From positions 25,722-89,721 of the forward strand of contig CALTDI010000021.1 in NCBI GenBank assembly GCA_943842505.1: a stretch of 64,000 bases of DNA. The letters run 5' to 3'. Below, piece by piece: positions 35,633 to 45,653 of the stretch. Origin of the DNA: an uncultured Pseudomonadales bacterium (GTDB lineage: Bacteria; Pseudomonadota; Gammaproteobacteria; Pseudomonadales; Pseudohongiellaceae). Within the stretch, counting starts at the first letter, position 1; each line of letters opens with the position of its first letter. Below the pieces are notes generated by a model. That model saw only the letters and a program-made list of their open reading frames with translations. It did not search any database and had not been told where the DNA came from. A program made the translations under genes and the position numbers.

Positions 35633-36551
35633 TTGATCATGTCTGACAACTCAAGCGGGCGGCAGCAGAATAGCGACAGTAACGACAGTTCTATCGCAAC
35701 GCCGCGCGGCAAATTTATGCTGTACCTGAAAGGTGTCGCCATGGGCCTGGGTGATTCCGTGCCCGGTATTTCCGGTGGCACCATCGCCGTTATCACCAAA
35801 ATTTATGATCAGCTGGTGTTTTCTATTCGCGCCGTCGATCTTCGCGCCTGTGCCTTGTTGTTCACCGGCAAGTTTGCCTTAGTCTGGCAACATATTAATG
35901 GCAGCTTTCTGCTTATCCTCGCGGCGGGCATATTATCCGGCCTGCTAATTTCCGCGAACACCGTATTGTTTCTGTTAGAAAATTATTTTGCGCCACTCAT
36001 GGCCTTTTTCATTGGCATGGTACTGGCATCTACCTGGTTGTTGCGCCATGAATTTTCATCGCTGCCTGGCAGAATGTTCTGGCATTACTACTGGGCCTGG
36101 CACTCGCGGTGTCTATAGGATTGATCAGTCCGCGATCGGCGGAACTGTCGCTGTGTATGTCTTCTTTAGCGGCGCCATCGCCATTAGCGCGATGATATTG
36201 CCCGGCCTGTCCGGCGCCTTTATTCTCCTATTGTTCGGCGTGTATGAATTTATCCTCAATGCGCTGATTGGCTTCGACTGGCCCTATATTCTAGTGTTCA
36301 TGATGGGCTGCGCTACGGGCCTGCTTATCTTTACCCGCGTCCTCTCCTGGATGCTGCGCGATCACCATCAACTCAGTTACGGCTTCATCAGCGGCATGCT
36401 GCTGGGCTCGGTAACGGCACTCTGGCCCTGGCAGGGGGAGGAAGGCTTCACCATGGTTCTGCCTTCGTCACTGACTCTTGTATTAGGTGTCGTAGTTGTT
36501 GTATCACTGCAGATGGTGTTTGCCGCAAAACCAACACAGCACAGCGATTGA
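35633..36551 (+). pseudogene. DUF368 family membrane protein, frameshifted
   Basis: GVAMGLGDSVPGISGGTIAVITKIYDQLV (frame of ORF 35633..36118) and FFSGAIAISAMILPGLSGAFILLLFGVYEFIL (ORF 35988..36551); the intervening NVLALLLGLALAVSIGLISPRSAE lies in the third frame, so two 1-nt shifts near 36070 and 36150. Confidence 0.8.
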
Positions 36552-37512
36552 TATGCGCACTTCACTCACACAGCTTAGCAAGATTCGACGCCTGTCATTG
36601 GCAGGCGTGGTGCTGCTCAGTGCCTGCGCCGGGGGTTATCAGGCGCCGATTTCGGAGCAGAGTGAACGGCAGGTGCTCACCGCGCCAATCATTGTCGATA
36701 GCTCTACGCCTGAGAGTAGCTTTCGACTCGAAGACTCGGGGCCAGCTAGCGTGTCTTCCAGCACTGGTGGAGGCAGTTCGAGGACAGGCAGTACAGCGTC
36801 GAGTTCGCAGCGCAGCGTTACTGAATCCAGAGCGGCGCAAAGTACTGCCGCACCATCTACGCCCCGGATACACCGTGTGCAACCTGGCGATACCCTGTTC
36901 TCCATCGCCTTCCAATATGATCTGGATTTTAGGTCGCTGGCGATAGCGAATGGCTTGAACCCGCCCTATACCATCTTTGTCGATAGAGAGATTAACCTGG
37001 ACCTGAATAATATCGTGGCGAATGGCGCCGGCGTGTCGACGTCGAATCTTGGCACCGCTGTCGGCAATAATTCTGTTGCCAGAGCAAGTGCAGGGAGCTC
37101 GCCTTCGGGCTCGGTGTTGCGGCAGCCGGTGTCGCGAACGCCGCTAGCGGTTTCCTGGCAGTGGCCTCATTCTGGTCGTGTGATCAGAGGGTTTCGCTCC
37201 GGGGTTAGCAAGGGGCTGGATATTTCGGGAAGTGTCGGTGATCCAGTGTTGGCGGCAGGCGATGGCGACGTAGTCTATTCCGGGCGTGGCATACAGGGTT
37301 CCGGTGATCTGATCATCATTCGTCACAGCGATCGCTACCTGAGCGCCTATGCACACAATTCGCGTATGCTGGTGAATGAGGGTGTCAGGGTTCGCGGGGG
37401 AGAGAAGATAGCCGAGGTGGGGGAGAATTCTTCGGGCGTGCCTATGCTGCACTTTGAGATTCGTGAAGCAGGTGATTCGGTGGACCCGTCGAGGCTGTTA
37501 CCAGCTAAATGA
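36496..37512 (+). CDS. nlpD: NlpD-like LysM/M23 peptidase-domain lipoprotein
   Basis: Lipobox-like LLSACAGG, LysM (HRVQPGDTLFSIAFQYDLDFRSLAIANGL), M23 domain lacking some zinc ligands; true start likely 36553 (MRTSLTQLSKIRR). Confidence 0.92.
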   Translation: MLYHCRWCLPQNQHSTAIDMRTSLTQLSKIRRLSLAGVVLLSACAGGYQAPISEQSERQVLTAPIIVDSSTPESSFRLEDSGPASVSSSTGGGSSRTGSTASSSQRSVTESRAAQSTAAPSTPRIHRVQPGDTLFSIAFQYDLDFRSLAIANGLNPPYTIFVDREINLDLNNIVANGAGVSTSNLGTAVGNNSVARASAGSSPSGSVLRQPVSRTPLAVSWQWPHSGRVIRGFRSGVSKGLDISGSVGDPVLAAGDGDVVYSGRGIQGSGDLIIIRHSDRYLSAYAHNSRMLVNEGVRVRGGEKIAEVGENSSGVPMLHFEIREAGDSVDPSRLLPAK

Positions 37513-37551
37513 AGCCCCTGTTAATGAAGCCCCTGTTAATGAAGCCCCTGT
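37509..37551 (+). repeat. 15-bp tandem repeat (2.9 units) overlapping the nlpD stop codon
   Basis: ATGAAGCCCCTGTTA ATGAAGCCCCTGTTA ATGAAGCCCCTGT. Confidence 0.97.
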
Positions 37552-37608
37552 GCGTGCAATATCTCTAAGAGTCCCTGCGCTGCGTTCGTCTAAGGCTAGA
37601 GCGCCAGG

Positions 37609-37932
37609 CTAGCGCTCCAGAAATTCCAGTTTGTTCTTCTTGTCAGTCCATTCCTCTGCATCGGGCAGGGCATCTTTCTTCTCGGTGATGTTCGGCCAGA
37701 CTTCGGCTAACTCGGCGTTCAAGGCAAGGAAATTCTGCTGATCTTCTGGCAGTTCGTCTTCCGCGTAGATCGCATCAACTGGGCACTCCGGCTCGCATAG
37801 CGCACAGTCGATGCACTCGTCGGGGTGGATTACCAGAAAGTTAGGTCCTTCGTAGAAACAGTCTACGGGGCATACTTCAACACAGTCAGTGTGCTTACAG
37901 CGAATACAGTTGTCACCTACTATGAATGTCAT
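37609..37932 (-). CDS. fdxA: Seven-iron (3Fe-4S/4Fe-4S) ferredoxin FdxA
   Basis: [55 protein letters not shown]. Confidence 0.97.
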   Translation of the reverse strand: MTFIVGDNCIRCKHTDCVEVCPVDCFYEGPNFLVIHPDECIDCALCEPECPVDAIYAEDELPEDQQNFLALNAELAEVWPNITEKKDALPDAEEWTDKKNKLEFLER

Positions 37933-38135
37933 GTTATCTCCAACCCTTAAATTCTGGTAATTCTGGCTAATCTTTGCAATTGCGCCAATCTGGCTTGTCG
38001 CTAGCTCTCGTCACCTTTGGGCGCCTTTTAGCGGCTAATGGCGTGGCTTCGCGGCGTGCATTCTATCAGTTTTTTTCGGCAGTTTTCCATTCGGCTAGAG
38101 GATTTATTGGCTTAGTCTCTAGTTTGGACCCACAT

Positions 38136-40758
38136 TCAGCTATCTGCTTTCTGTTTCAGCTCATAAAGAATTTTAAGCGCTTCTTTCGCGGTGATCTCAT
38201 CGACTTCCAGCCTCTGCAGAAAGTCCACGGCAGGATGGGGCACGGTGGCAAACATCTCACTCTGAAATGGCGAGTCGGCTTCAGCTGCGGGCACCGATGA
38301 GGATGTGGAGGGGCTCACCGCAGTTGTTGCTTGAGCCGGCGTGTCGATCTCCAATTGCTGCAATTTCTCTCGGGCCTTCTCGATGACGGCGCGGGGTATA
38401 CCCGCCAGCTGGGCTACCTGCAGGCCATAGCTCTGGTTGGCGGGCCCCGCCTTGACGGCATGCAGGAAGACGATGCCATTGTCGTGCTCGATCGCATCCA
38501 GGTGCACGTTAACGATCGCAGGATAAGTCTCCGGCAGAATGGTAAGTTCGAAATAGTGAGTGGCGAATAGGGTGTAGGCCTTCACGTGTTCTGCGATATA
38601 CACCGAGGCGGCCCATGCTAGGGATAGGCCATCGAAGGTGCTGGTGCCTCTGCCAATCTCATCCATAAGCACCAGGCTGTTTTCTGTGGCGTTGTGCAGG
38701 ATATTCGCCGTCTCGGTCATTTCCACCATGAAAGTAGAGCGGCCACCGGCGAGATCGTCGGATGAGCCGATACGAGTAAAGATTCTATCGATGGGGCCTA
38801 AGGTAACTGCTGTAGCCGGCACGTGGCTGCCACACAAGGCGAGCAGGGTGATCAATGCGGTCTGCCGCATATAGGTCGACTTACCGCCCATGTTCGGGCC
38901 GGTAATGATTAGCATCTTCTGCGTGAGGTTTAGACAGACGTCGTTAGCAACGAATGTGTCGGCAGTGACTTTCTCCACAACCGGGTGTCTGCCGCCTTCG
39001 ATAGTTATGCCCGGCTCATCGCTTAACACCGGCTCACAGTATTCAAGATTCACCGCGCGCTCGGCGAAGCAATTCAGCACATCCAGCTCGGCGAGAGCCT
39101 CGGCGCTGGTGATCAGTCGCGTGAGCTCCGTGGCGAGCTCTTCAATCAAGGCGTCATACAAGGCCTTCTCGCGGCTCAGCGATTTGCTGCGTGCGCTCAA
39201 TACCTTGTCTTCGAATTCTTTTAACTCGGGGGTGATGAAGCGCTCGGCGTTCTTCAGTGTCTGGCGGCGCACATATTCTGCGGGCAATTCGGCACCGGCC
39301 TGACCCTTGCTGATTTCTATGTAGTAGCCGTGCACACGGTTGTAGCCGACCTTGAGCGTGGCGATGCCGGTGCGCTCCTTCTCTCGAACCTCAAGATCGA
39401 TTAGATACTGGCCGGCGTTGCTGCTGAGGTTGCGCAGTTCGTCGAGCTCGGCATCGAAGCCTGTGGCGATCACGCCTCCCTCGCGGATAACCACCGGAGG
39501 GTTCTCCTCAAGGGAGCGAGTCAGCAACGCGCTCTGCTGGGGAAACTCGCCTATGCGCTGCGCTATCTCGGTAATGTAGGTCGCCGTCATCGACGACAGC
39601 TGCTGTTGCAGTTGCGGAAGCTGAGCTAGACCGTCGCGCAGCTTCGCCAGATCCCGTGGGCGCGCCGAACGCAGCCCCAGGCGCGCGATGATGCGCTCCA
39701 AGTCGCCTATGTTCTGCAGCACCTCATGCAGGGCCTCGAAGTGATAGTCACTCTTCAGTGCGGCGACCGCCTGTTGTCGCAGCAGCAACTGGCTGCGCTG
39801 CCTAAGTGGTCGATTGATCCAGCGCGATAACAGGCGGCTGCCCATGGCCGTCGCTGTGCGATCGATCACCGACAGCAGGGTATTGTCCTTGCCGCCGGCA
39901 AGATTACTATCCAGCTCCAGGTTGCGGCGGCTAGCAGCGTCGAGGATGACGCTGTCTTCCTGACGCTCTACCTGTATCCCCTGAATATGGGGCAGGTCCG
40001 ATTTCTGCGTCTCCCGCGCATACTGAATGAGGCAGCCGGCAGCCTGGAGGGCGGCGCTCAGATCTTCGCAATCGAAGGCGGATAGATCGCGGGTATTGAA
40101 AATGTTCGGTGAGGATTCGGTTCGCGTTCTCCAGCTCGAATTCCCACACCGGTCGCCTGCGTTTCGCAGGATGATTCAGTGCGGCTTCCACCTCGGTTAA
40201 TTCTTCCTGAAACAGAATCTCGGCAGGCTGGATGCGACCTATCTCGGAAGTCAGCGCGTCCAGGCCTTGCATCTCGCTAAGCACGAATCTGCCGCTGCTG
40301 ATATTCATGAAGGCGATGCCATAGGTTTTCTGCGCGGCAGTCTTGCCTGCGCTAGCGCTGATGGCGAGCAGGCAATTATCGCGGCGCTCGTCCAGCAGGG
40401 CTTCATCGCTCACCGTTCCCGGTGTGATGATTCTAACAACCTGTCTCTCTACCGGGCCCTTGCTGGTAGCCGGGTCGCCGATCTGCTCACAGATGGCGAC
40501 GGAGATACCGGCCTCGACCAGCTTCGCCAGATAGCGATCCGCCGCATGGTAGGGGATGCCGCACATGGGAATAGGCTCGCCGCCGGATTTACCGCGGGCG
40601 GTGAGAGTAATGTCCAGAACATTGGCAGCGCTCTTGGCGTCTTCAAAGAACAACTCGTAGAAGTCGCCCATGCGATAAAACAGCAGACTGTCTTGGTGCT
40701 GTGCCTTGATGCGCAGAAACTGCTGCATCATCGGAGTGTGTGTTTTTGCGTCGGTCAA
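38136..40758 (-). pseudogene. mutS: DNA mismatch repair protein MutS, interrupted by a 1-nt frameshift
   Basis: N-terminal ORF 39931..40758 ([32 protein letters not shown]) and C-terminal ORF 38136..39869 ([17 protein letters not shown]). Removing one base from the AAAA run at 40099-40102 restores [28 protein letters not shown] and joins the frames. Confidence 0.9.
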
Positions 40759-40937
40759 TTGGCTAACTGCTGAGTCGATTGAATGCTGTGAGGAATGGTT
40801 TTCGTTTGTAATTGTTGGTCAGAATTCTACACGGTTTGACGAGCGGGGGGCATTGCTAATTGGCTTGGGGTAGTGTGTGTTTTTAGCCGTGGTTATTTAC
40901 GGTTCACTTCAATCAATGAAGCCGTTAACATGAGGCC

Positions 40938-41438
40938 ATGTCAGACTCTCTCAGCAACTCCATCCCCGAACTGGTTCAACAGCTGGCTGACCAACTCCTC
41001 GCAAAAAAACTCATCATCTCCACGGCCGAATCCTGTACCGGTGGCTGGGTCTCTCAATCCCTAACGGCGCTCGCTGGCAGTTCCGTCTGGTTCGATACCG
41101 GCTTCGTTACTTATTCGAATGAGGCGAAGCAGCGTCTGCTGTCTGTGCCCGCCGCCATCTTCGACAGCGACGGCCCGGGTGCCGTAAGCGAGGCGACGGT
41201 GCTGGCCATGACCGCCGGTGCGATTCAAAACAGTAGAGCCAATCTGGCGGTGGCCGTCAGTGGCATCGCCGGCCCCGATGGCGGCAGCGAAGAAAAACCT
41301 GTGGGTACGGTCTGGATCGCCTGGCAGTGGGAAAGCAAAAGTCTCGCGCGATGCTTCCATTTCAGCGGCGACCGCGAGTCTGTGCGCAGGGCAACGGTGC
41401 TCGCCGCCCTCGATGGCTGTCTATTGTTAGTTGATTAG
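40938..41438 (+). CDS. pncC: CinA C-terminal family nicotinamide-nucleotide amidase
   Basis: ISTAESCTGGWVSQSLTALAGSSVWFDTGFVTYSNEAK...VSGIAGPDGGSEEKPVGTVWIA; upstream of recA. Confidence 0.95.
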   Translation: MSDSLSNSIPELVQQLADQLLAKKLIISTAESCTGGWVSQSLTALAGSSVWFDTGFVTYSNEAKQRLLSVPAAIFDSDGPGAVSEATVLAMTAGAIQNSRANLAVAVSGIAGPDGGSEEKPVGTVWIAWQWESKSLARCFHFSGDRESVRRATVLAALDGCLLLVD

Positions 41439-41476
41439 ACAGAAAAACTAAAGGAATTCGATTTTTTGCCAATATA

Positions 41477-41492
41477 CTGGTTGTATATACAG
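41477..41492 (+). promoter_or_regulatory. LexA (SOS) box 1
   Basis: CTGGTTGTATATACAG matches CTG-N10-CAG with TATATA core. Confidence 0.88.
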
Positions 41493-41514
41493 TAATAATT
41501 TGTTTAAATTTCCA

Positions 41515-41530
41515 CTGGTCGTATATACAG
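41515..41530 (+). promoter_or_regulatory. LexA (SOS) box 2
   Basis: CTGGTCGTATATACAG, 38 bp downstream of box 1. Confidence 0.88.
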
Positions 41531-41634
41531 TAGTTTAGAAATTGGGCCCGGGTGCAAAGAAAGAGCAGCTAAAGCCCGCAGGAAAAGGCCACATAGACAA
41601 CTTATCGGAATCTTTTAGGAAACAGGTGTACACA

Positions 41635-41904
41635 ATGCAGATCACAACGAGCGCTGTAAGCAACAAATTATCAACCAGATTGGCGCCAGCGGAGTCTGCT
41701 AACACAGGGTCATACGATTTATGGCTGAACTCGATGTTACCTACCGTGAGTCCATCGATGGTCACGGGAGTGACTTCGAGTTCGAGCCACCAGATTGCGG
41801 GTCAGATTGTGAACCTGAGAATTGACAGCGAACGTCTTGCCGAAAAGCTCATGCAGCTAGGCTGCGATCAAATGCCAACGGGCATGGCTAAGGAAAGATT
41901 GTAA
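41635..41904 (+). CDS. Small protein with a FlgM-like C-terminal motif; putative SOS-regulated gene
   Basis: Internal ATG at 41635 (MQITTSAVSNKLSTRLAP...); C-terminus RIDSERLAEKLMQL closely matches KVDSDRLAEKLMEL of the FlgM ORF at 57408..57719; immediately downstream of two LexA boxes. Confidence 0.65.
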   Translation: MQITTSAVSNKLSTRLAPAESANTGSYDLWLNSMLPTVSPSMVTGVTSSSSHQIAGQIVNLRIDSERLAEKLMQLGCDQMPTGMAKERL

Positions 41905-41939
41905 GAAAGACTGAAAGAAAGACTGAAAGAAATTTAGCA

Positions 41940-41984
41940 AGTAGCCGGGGACAGGCTACTATTTAAAACTCAGGAGACTGAGTT
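41940..41984 (+). promoter_or_regulatory. Two consecutive hairpins in the recA leader
   Basis: AGTAGCC-GGGGACA-GGCTACT (41940-41960) and AACTCAG-GAGA-CTGAGTT (41967-41984, GNRA-type loop) followed by TATTTAG. Confidence 0.6.
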
Positions 41985-42060
41985 ATTTAGGGGCAACCCG
42001 ACAACTGCTTTACTCACGGAACCAGGCTTCAGTTGTGAATGTAAACACAAGGAAATTAAG

Positions 42061-43149
42061 ATGATTGAAGGTAACGACAACAAAGAAAAGGCACTCGCAG
42101 CTGCGCTAACGCAAATCGAGAGACAGTTTGGCAAGGGTTCCATGATGCGGCTCGGCGACACCGATCGCGAGCCAATACCGGCCATCTCTACTGGGTCGCT
42201 GGGGCTGGATATAGCCCTTGGCATAGGCGGTCTGCCACGGGGCCGAGTGGTTGAAATCTACGGGCCAGAGTCCTCGGGTAAGACTACCCTAACGCTTCAG
42301 GTTATCGCCGAGGCACAGAAGGCCGGCGGCAGCTGTGCGTTCATCGACGCAGAACACGCGCTGGATCCTATCTATGCGGGCAACCTGGGTGTCGATGTCG
42401 ACAACCTGTTAGTGAGCCAGCCGGATACCGGTGAGCAGGCGCTGGAAATATGCGACATGGTCGTACGCTCAGGTGCCTTGGATGTCGTTGTCATCGACTC
42501 CGTAGCGGCGCTAACGCCGAAGGCTGAGATCGAAGGCGACATGGGCGACAGCCACATGGGTCTGCAGGCCAGACTGATGTCTCAGGCACTTAGAAAGATG
42601 ACAGGCAACATCAAGAATTCCAATACTCTGGTTATCTTCATCAATCAGATTCGTATGAAGATCGGTGTCATGTTCGGCTCGCCGGAAACAACGACGGGCG
42701 GCAACGCACTGAAGTTCTATTCGTCGGTAAGGCTGGATATCCGCCGCATCGGTTCGATCAAAGAGGGCGACGAGGTAGTCGGCAACGAGACTCGAGTCAA
42801 GGTCGTCAAGAACAAGGTGGCACCACCTTTCAGACAGGCTGAGTTTCAGATCATGTACGGCAAGGGTATTCATCATTTGGGCGAGGTTGTTGATCTGGGT
42901 GTTAAGCAAGGCCTGGTCGAGAAGTCCGGTGCCTGGTATGCCTATAAGGGTGAGAAGATTGGCCAGGGTAAGAAGAACGCCAGCCTGTATCTAGAAGAGA
43001 ACCCGCACATCGCCGAGGAAATCGAATTGCAGATTCGCGCACAGCTATTAGGTGGCGATCTGATCGAAGAGGCAGCCAATTCTGAAGAAGAAATACCTGC
43101 CAACGATGACGATGTGGTAGTGCTAGCCGATGCCAAGAAGAGCAGCTAG
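42061..43149 (+). CDS. recA: Recombinase RecA
   Basis: [19 protein letters not shown]...[26 protein letters not shown]. Confidence 0.99.
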   Translation: MIEGNDNKEKALAAALTQIERQFGKGSMMRLGDTDREPIPAISTGSLGLDIALGIGGLPRGRVVEIYGPESSGKTTLTLQVIAEAQKAGGSCAFIDAEHALDPIYAGNLGVDVDNLLVSQPDTGEQALEICDMVVRSGALDVVVIDSVAALTPKAEIEGDMGDSHMGLQARLMSQALRKMTGNIKNSNTLVIFINQIRMKIGVMFGSPETTTGGNALKFYSSVRLDIRRIGSIKEGDEVVGNETRVKVVKNKVAPPFRQAEFQIMYGKGIHHLGEVVDLGVKQGLVEKSGAWYAYKGEKIGQGKKNASLYLEENPHIAEEIELQIRAQLLGGDLIEEAANSEEEIPANDDDVVVLADAKKSS

Positions 43150-43207
43150 CGAGTAATAAACGGAAAGGCGCGACACACGTAGTGAGAATACAGCGAGAGC
43201 ATAAGAG

Positions 43208-43798
43208 ATGAGCTTGCTATCACAGAAAATACGTTCAGTTGATAGCGAGAACATCGCCGAAAACGCTGGGTGTGTCGAAAGCCGAAAGAATTACAAAAAG
43301 AATCACAAAGCTACTCAAGTGTCTGAGACAGCATCTTGTAACGATGTCCCTGTTCTCCGGCGGGCCGCAATGGACTATCTGGCTCGCCGGGAACATTCTT
43401 TTTATGAGCTCGCTCAAAAGCTAGGCAAGAAGTTCCCCGATACTGACAGCGAATTACTCACCGAAGTACTGGACGTGCTGCGGGCGGAGAATTTGCAATC
43501 CGATGAGCGCTTCACCGAATCCTATGTACGCTATCGCAAGTCCAGAGGCTTCGCCTATCTGCATATCCGTGGCGATCTATCCGCAAGGCGGGTGAGCGAA
43601 GAGCTGATTAACGAGCACCTGTTGATCGACGACGAACACTGGCAGATTATGGCGGACGAACTGGTAGTAAAGAAGCTGCGCAATCAAGAGCCCCTCGTCT
43701 TCGGTTCCAAGTTGCACAGGAAGCTGACTAGATTCCTGGAATCCAGAGGTTTCTCCCCACAAGAGTCCCGAAAGGCACTCGATAAGCACCTCGCCTAA
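43208..43798 (+). CDS. recX: Regulatory protein RecX
   Basis: MDYLARREHSFYELAQKLGKKF...ENLQSDERFTESYVRYRKSRGFA; downstream of recA. Confidence 0.9.
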   Translation: MSLLSQKIRSVDSENIAENAGCVESRKNYKKNHKATQVSETASCNDVPVLRRAAMDYLARREHSFYELAQKLGKKFPDTDSELLTEVLDVLRAENLQSDERFTESYVRYRKSRGFAYLHIRGDLSARRVSEELINEHLLIDDEHWQIMADELVVKKLRNQEPLVFGSKLHRKLTRFLESRGFSPQESRKALDKHLA

Positions 43799-43884
43799 AC
43801 GGGATTTTATTAGGCCTAGGCTAGTGATTAATTAGCCAATAATGGACTATACTTTAGCTTCGCTCATTCAGCAGAAGCCATCGA

Positions 43885-44815
43885 ATGCAGTTCTCTCCTC
43901 TAATTAAGAGCCCTAGACTAGCCACAATCGTCTGTGCCGCGCTTCTATCATCGCTACCTGCTCTAACGCACGCCAACACCTTCTCACAGCTCGCCGTCAG
44001 CGCGGGCGAAGAGAGCAATGTTCCTAGGGCCCTAGACGGCCCCAACGAGAAAGAATCCAGATTCACGCAGCTGGAGTATTCCTTCGGCAAGCTCTATGAG
44101 ATGGGGGCGAAGAATACCCTGGTCCTTAGCGCTGCCGTAAGCTCTGCCAAGTTCACCGACCTGAGAGGTTTCGACAGGGTAGGCCTCAGCGTGGCTGCTA
44201 ACTACAATTACAAGTGGGCCGCTGGGCGCCTACGCGCCGGTAGTGTCTCTTAGTACGTCTTATGGCGTAGAGGAATATAAGGGAAGGGCGCGAGATAACG
44301 ATCTGCTCACCGTCGATGTGAGTTATCTGAAGAGACTGTCGCCTGCCTGGTTTCTGACACTGGGGGCAGACTATCGGAACAGCGGCGCAGACAGCCTGCC
44401 ATTTGATCCCATCATCAATGAATTCGGCTATGATCCGGTTCGCAGCCTTCCCTTCGATCTCTACGACTACGATTCGACATCCTTATATGCCGACCTGGAG
44501 TACGCCTTCGAGAATGGCGTGCTCCTCAATGGCGGCTATAGACGCGTCAATGGCTTTACGGTATCCAGCACCACGACGCCTACGCTCAAACTGTATAAGC
44601 TGGCCAGTGCACTGTATACCGACCCCGCATTCGACAGCGGCTGGGTAGCCTATCAGCTAGAGGCAGACACAAATGAATGGTCGCTAGGGCTTAGTGTGCC
44701 TAGTTCTCGAGACTCGTCGATAAATCTCGGATACAGCTTCTACGACATCAGGGCGGTTGGCAGAAAAACCTATACCAATAGAATCTTCTCCGTCAGCTAT
44801 GTGCACAATTTTTAG
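43885..44815 (+). pseudogene. Outer-membrane beta-barrel-like protein, apparently frameshifted
   Basis: Signal peptide (LATIVCAALLSSLPALTHA), amphipathic beta-strand pattern ending in F (ISVHN-like FSVSYVHNF). Overlapping ORFs 43885..44253 and 44243..44815; a shift near 44212-44245 gives ...YNYKW-GPLGAYAPVVSLSTSYGVEEY. Confidence 0.7.
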
Positions 44816-45534
44816 TGACTACGATTCTTATGAAAGCGATTGATAACTTTTTTCAATGTTCTTTGCAGAAAGCTGCGGGGTTTGTTTTTGCGGTAAGCGT
44901 TTCTTTTGCGTTGCTGACTTCATTCGCTTCTGCCCAGGGTGTTGTGCTGCGTCTGCAAGATAGCGACGGCGAGCCAGTAGTCGAAGCGGTGATGGAACTG
45001 CTCTCCGATTCGGCGAGCAGTTCAACATCGACTGCGCTGCAAGAGGTAGAGATAGATCAACGCGATAAGGAATTTATTCCAAGTGTAACTACCGTTGTCG
45101 CAGGGGGCAGTGCCAGCTTTCCCAACAGCGACGATATCCTGCACCACGTGTATTCGTTCTCGCCGGCAAAGACATTCGACACCCCGCTGTATGGAAGCGA
45201 TTTGGATAGTCAGTACAGAGAGGTGTTCGACGTGCCGGGGGTGATCGAGATCGGCTGCAACATACACGACTGGATGCTTGCCTATATCTATGTGGGTCAA
45301 TCTGAGTTGATGGCGATTAGCGATGAGCAGGGTGTTGTCTCTCTAACGGGCATGGCGCCGGGTTCCTATACCTTGCGAGTCTGGCACTCGCGATTGGACG
45401 CGCCACAGAACTACATGGAACAAGAAGTTATTATCGAAGCAGGGCGCACCGCAGAGCTGGAGATGACTATAGAACTCGCCAGAGACAGGCGAGTACGCAG
45501 AGCGCCCTCCGCAAACAGAAAACGCTATCGCTAA
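44815..45534 (+). CDS. Secreted cupredoxin-like ('methylamine utilization protein'-type) protein
   Basis: Signal peptide; VVAGGSASFPNSDDILHHVYSFSPAKTFDTPLYG...VIEIGCNIHDWMLAYIYV contains a His, Cys-x2-His-x2-Met arrangement typical of blue-copper sites; C-terminal carboxypeptidase-regulatory-like segment. Confidence 0.8.
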   Translation: MTTILMKAIDNFFQCSLQKAAGFVFAVSVSFALLTSFASAQGVVLRLQDSDGEPVVEAVMELLSDSASSSTSTALQEVEIDQRDKEFIPSVTTVVAGGSASFPNSDDILHHVYSFSPAKTFDTPLYGSDLDSQYREVFDVPGVIEIGCNIHDWMLAYIYVGQSELMAISDEQGVVSLTGMAPGSYTLRVWHSRLDAPQNYMEQEVIIEAGRTAELEMTIELARDRRVRRAPSANRKRYR

Positions 45535-45653
45535 TTCAGCGCCTTCCATTTGATGAGTCTAATGCTAATTAAGTGTCACCTCTCAGTACCTGTTAATGAG
45601 AGCGTCTCCTTCTCCTTTTCTTTCTCTTTTTTCATTGAAAGGATCTCCAAGTT

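Noticed and set aside
36496-36946. Alternative ORF 36548..36946 overlapping nlpD
   Set aside because: Out-of-frame shadow of the nlpD 5' region; NlpD has clear lipobox, LysM and M23 features.
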